Shown here one piece after another: positions 62,024 through 64,000 of a stretch of 64,000 bases of DNA. The position numbers were made by a program, and so were the translations under genes. Numbering within the stretch: position 1 is the stretch's first letter; every line of letters begins with the position of its first letter. Source of the DNA: a virus; the IMG/VR virus record IMGVR_UViG_3300025073_000025, positions 62,001 through 126,000 of that record; one strand, written 5' to 3'. The notes under the pieces were generated by a model. The model was not told the DNA's origin, ran no database searches, and saw only the letters and a list, made by a program, of their open reading frames with translations.

Positions 62024-63309
62024 TAAACCATATTATCCTTGACTAGTTTATTAAAGTCTTTTTCCCAAATATAAATTACTTTATATCCTACGTCTTCTAA
62101 AAGTTTAATTCTTTCCATGGTTTCTTGATAAAGCTGGCCAAAAGTCTTACCCACTGTTTTATTTAGTTCATCTGAACTAAACATAGACGGATTACCGTGC
62201 CAGTAGTTTCCAAGAAACTCGTAAACAGTGTTTGTTGAAGGATCAAAACCATCTACTCGAAAAGTATAGCCCCCAACACCTAAAACAACTTCCCTGTTTT
62301 TATTATAACAATCTGGTACCCCTAAGCCATTTAACCAAAGCCCTGAAATTTTAGATATACTTCCATCTGGACAAAAAGGGCACCCCTTTCCACACCTGCC
62401 TTTTTGACCCACTCTACCTGAAATAGTGGCAAACCACTCATGCATAGACCCGTCTTTAGCTAAATGTTGCCACCAGACCTTTTGATTAGATTGGGGCATA
62501 TAGTGCCCAGGTCCAAACTCGTTCTTAATAGGGTGCCACTCCAAAGCTAAGTCTGGGTGACAAGATTTAAAATCATTGCCATATCCTACACGATGGCTAG
62601 AACAATAGGGACACTTCTGATTTTTATCCGACCTATTAGCAATAATAGCCTCCCACTCATGTACCTGGCCATCAATAGTGGTATGTTGCCACCAAACCGA
62701 GACATGAGAGTTAGGCAAGTACTCTTCTGGTTTCTTACTATTTTTTGTCTTGTGCCACTGTTCTACCAGCCCTGGGTGTTTGGTAGCCAAGTCATTGCCG
62801 TAGCCAGCCAGTTTACAATTACAATAAGGGCACCCACTGATAACCCTACTATAAATAGCAGCCTCCCACTCATGTAGGCACCCGTCTTTAGCTACGTGGG
62901 ACCACCAAACCTTCTTATGCGAGCCAGGAAGAACCCTCTCTGGTCCCTCTTCATTCTTTGTAGGGTGCCACTCTTCTGCCAATAAAGGATTAACAGTTTT
63001 TAAATCATTGCCATACCCGACCTTACGATTACCACAATATGGGCACCCATTAGTAACCCTGCTATATATGGCTGCCTGCCAAACATGTTCCACCCCGCCT
63101 CTTGCCGTATGTTTCCACCAAACAACACGAGTACTACCCATGGTAACATCTTTGGGAGTTAAATCACCATTTCTCTCTTGGTACCATTCATCACTAAGCT
63201 GGGCACTGTACTCAAACAACGTAGGTACCCTTCCTGTATATATGCACCTAACCGCCACACTAACCTTATTATGGCTACCAACCTGACACTTAGTACAGTC
63301 TTCGCACAT
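62023..63309 (-). CDS. Homing-endonuclease-like protein: four type-B (DUF4379-like) zinc ribbons plus Vsr-like nuclease
   Basis: A 428-residue protein beginning MCEDCTKCQVGSHNKVSV, with an extra CxxCxxC near the start. Four repeats of about 70 residues hold the DUF4379-like pattern (YGNDLKTVNPLLAEEWHPTK, GPE, KKVWW, HEW and CPYC; the last is CPFC), with intact zinc ligands. The nuclease domain has FRVDGFDPSTNTVYEFLGNY, then WHGNP, KTFGQLYQET and YIWEKDF. Its nuclease core (62138-62229) is 87/92 identical to that of 29256-30491, while the arrays differ more. It lies between the candidate terminase small subunit and the large subunit, and shares TAATG with the latter. Cleavage of a terminase gene is a plausible target. 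Confidence 0.83.
   Translation of the reverse strand: MCEDCTKCQVGSHNKVSVAVRCIYTGRVPTLFEYSAQLSDEWYQERNGDLTPKDVTMGSTRVVWWKHTARGGVEHVWQAAIYSRVTNGCPYCGNRKVGYGNDLKTVNPLLAEEWHPTKNEEGPERVLPGSHKKVWWSHVAKDGCLHEWEAAIYSRVISGCPYCNCKLAGYGNDLATKHPGLVEQWHKTKNSKKPEEYLPNSHVSVWWQHTTIDGQVHEWEAIIANRSDKNQKCPYCSSHRVGYGNDFKSCHPDLALEWHPIKNEFGPGHYMPQSNQKVWWQHLAKDGSMHEWFATISGRVGQKGRCGKGCPFCPDGSISKISGLWLNGLGVPDCYNKNREVVLGVGGYTFRVDGFDPSTNTVYEFLGNYWHGNPSMFSSDELNKTVGKTFGQLYQETMERIKLLEDVGYKVIYIWEKDFNKLVKDNMV
62138..62229 (-). repeat. Nuclease-module repeat, copy 2 (87/92 identical to 29356-29447)
   Basis: Partner of the 92-bp segment at 29356-29447. The five substitutions are at scattered positions, and the surrounding codons diverge on both sides. 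Confidence 0.85.
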
Positions 63310-63311
63310 GG

Positions 63312-64000
63312 CTATAATTCCTTATTCTTTCTTTCTTCCCAAAAAGACCTTTCTTCATCTTCCATCTTCTTTACACGTTCTTCAAACTCTGCTTTCTTCT
63401 TCTCATCATACTCATTCACAATATCTACAATACTAAAGGACTGTTTATTTTTAACATCTATTCTGTCCGAACGTCTAGATACAAGATTACTCTTAACTTT
63501 TTCTGAGTGTTTTCTAAAGCGCTCTATGGTACTTGAAATATCTAACAATAAAGTAGGGTTTTTCACAGAAGCTTCCAAAAGTCTAGATTCTAGCACCCTA
63601 TTTACAGCAAGACTAACTACGTCTTCAAGGTCAGAAGCAGATAATTCAGTTATATCAAAGTCTAATAAAAACGCATTTAGTATTCTATAAAAATTCTTTT
63701 CTTCTTCAGCAGAAAAAAGTACATTTCGTTGGGGTAGGAAAGCTTTAAAATATTCTTTATCAAAACTATCAGGAAGTTTTATATAGTCAAATGGATTTAC
63801 TACTTCTCTTTTTTCTTTTAATGGTAAATTCTCTAATATTTTTTCTTTTGCTTCTTTTGGTTTGTTTTTTCTATACTGCATTAGATTCTTGCGGCTGTTG
63901 ACATTAGTTCTGGTCATTTTACTTTTTGGTTTTTCTTGTTTCAGTTCCTCTTCGGTAGGAACTGGTGCAACAGCCCATTCTTTTTCTGCTAATTCTGCTA
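63312..64000 (-). CDS. Putative terminase small subunit, N-terminus beyond the right edge
   Basis: The frame stays open to the window edge, and the first internal ATG (63917) has no Shine-Dalgarno (AAACCAAAAAGTAAA precedes it), so the gene probably starts outside the window. At least 229 residues are visible. The product is helical, very charged and low in beta strands: EELKQEKPKSKMTRTNVNSR, then VVNPFDYIKLPDSFDKEYFK, EDVVSLAVNRVLESRLLEAS and a long Glu/Lys coiled coil near the end. Position two genes upstream of the large terminase suggests the small subunit, with a nuclease gene inserted between. The family cannot be confirmed from this fragment. Confidence 0.45.
   Translation of the reverse strand, partial: AELAEKEWAVAPVPTEEELKQEKPKSKMTRTNVNSRKNLMQYRKNKPKEAKEKILENLPLKEKREVVNPFDYIKLPDSFDKEYFKAFLPQRNVLFSAEEEKNFYRILNAFLLDFDITELSASDLEDVVSLAVNRVLESRLLEASVKNPTLLLDISSTIERFRKHSEKVKSNLVSRRSDRIDVKNKQSFSIVDIVNEYDEKKKAEFEERVKKMEDEERSFWEERKNKEL

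Noticed and set aside
1-64000. Alternative genetic code (TGA or TAG as sense)
   Set aside because: All genes are intact with standard stops, tryptophan is encoded by TGG, and downstream genes start right after the stops. Only the bias against TGA is unusual.
1-64000. tRNA genes and attachment sites
   Set aside because: No cloverleaf-like sequence, integrase or flanking direct repeat was found by eye.

Overview
This 64-kb window looks like the structural (virion) region of a tailed bacteriophage with a long non-contractile tail, probably a large siphovirus-type phage, or a large prophage of that kind. Every gene I can support lies on the minus strand. They are tightly packed, often with overlapping stop and start codons, and most have clear Shine-Dalgarno sequences. 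No tRNA, rRNA, CRISPR array, integrase or lysis gene was seen. The standard code fits, because uninterrupted genes end at TAA, TAG and, rarely, TGA. The host cannot be named from the sequence.

In transcription order (right to left) the layout is as follows. 64000-58359: a candidate terminase small subunit running off the right edge, a nuclease gene, terminase large subunit and portal. 58344-53552: prohead protease with an unusual histidine-repeat domain, a protease-associated protein, a small protein, scaffold, decoration-type protein and major capsid protein (MCP). 53434-49146: two nuclease genes and three small proteins, one of them a membrane protein. 49037-35395: a 13.6-kb block of beta-rich, probably surface-exposed proteins (LamG-like, beta-helix and Ig-like), with a GIY-YIG gene and a cysteine-cluster (YkgJ-like) protein inside it. 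35373-32453: connector and tail-completion candidates. 32191-24240: major tail protein, two nuclease genes, and chaperone-like genes split by a second GIY-YIG gene. 24209-13446: a 3587-residue tape measure protein. 13446-10858: tail hub candidates. 10701-1: small tail-tip proteins alternating with four nuclease genes, then larger tail-tip or fibre-like proteins.

The most striking feature is the number of free-standing homing-endonuclease-like genes: eleven, covering about 13.4 kb or 21% of the window. Nine carry tandem arrays of about 60-70-residue zinc-ribbon repeats of two unrelated types (here called A: Cys-X3-His with Cys-X2-Cys; B: DUF4379-like) joined to a C-terminal Vsr-like nuclease domain. 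The same nuclease module occurs behind both array types, and a 92-bp stretch is 87/92 identical between two genes 33 kb apart, so the modules appear to be shuffled. One type-B array has lost its zinc ligands in all five repeats. The other two nuclease genes are GIY-YIG enzymes. Several nuclease genes overlap the start codon of the structural gene that follows.

Other signals include a recurrent GC-rich core flanked by T- and A-tracts at about 20 places, perfect hairpins immediately after the MCP and major tail protein genes, a hairpin that would mask one ribosome binding site, a strong scarcity of TGA stop codons, and two small genes of 52 and 58 codons.
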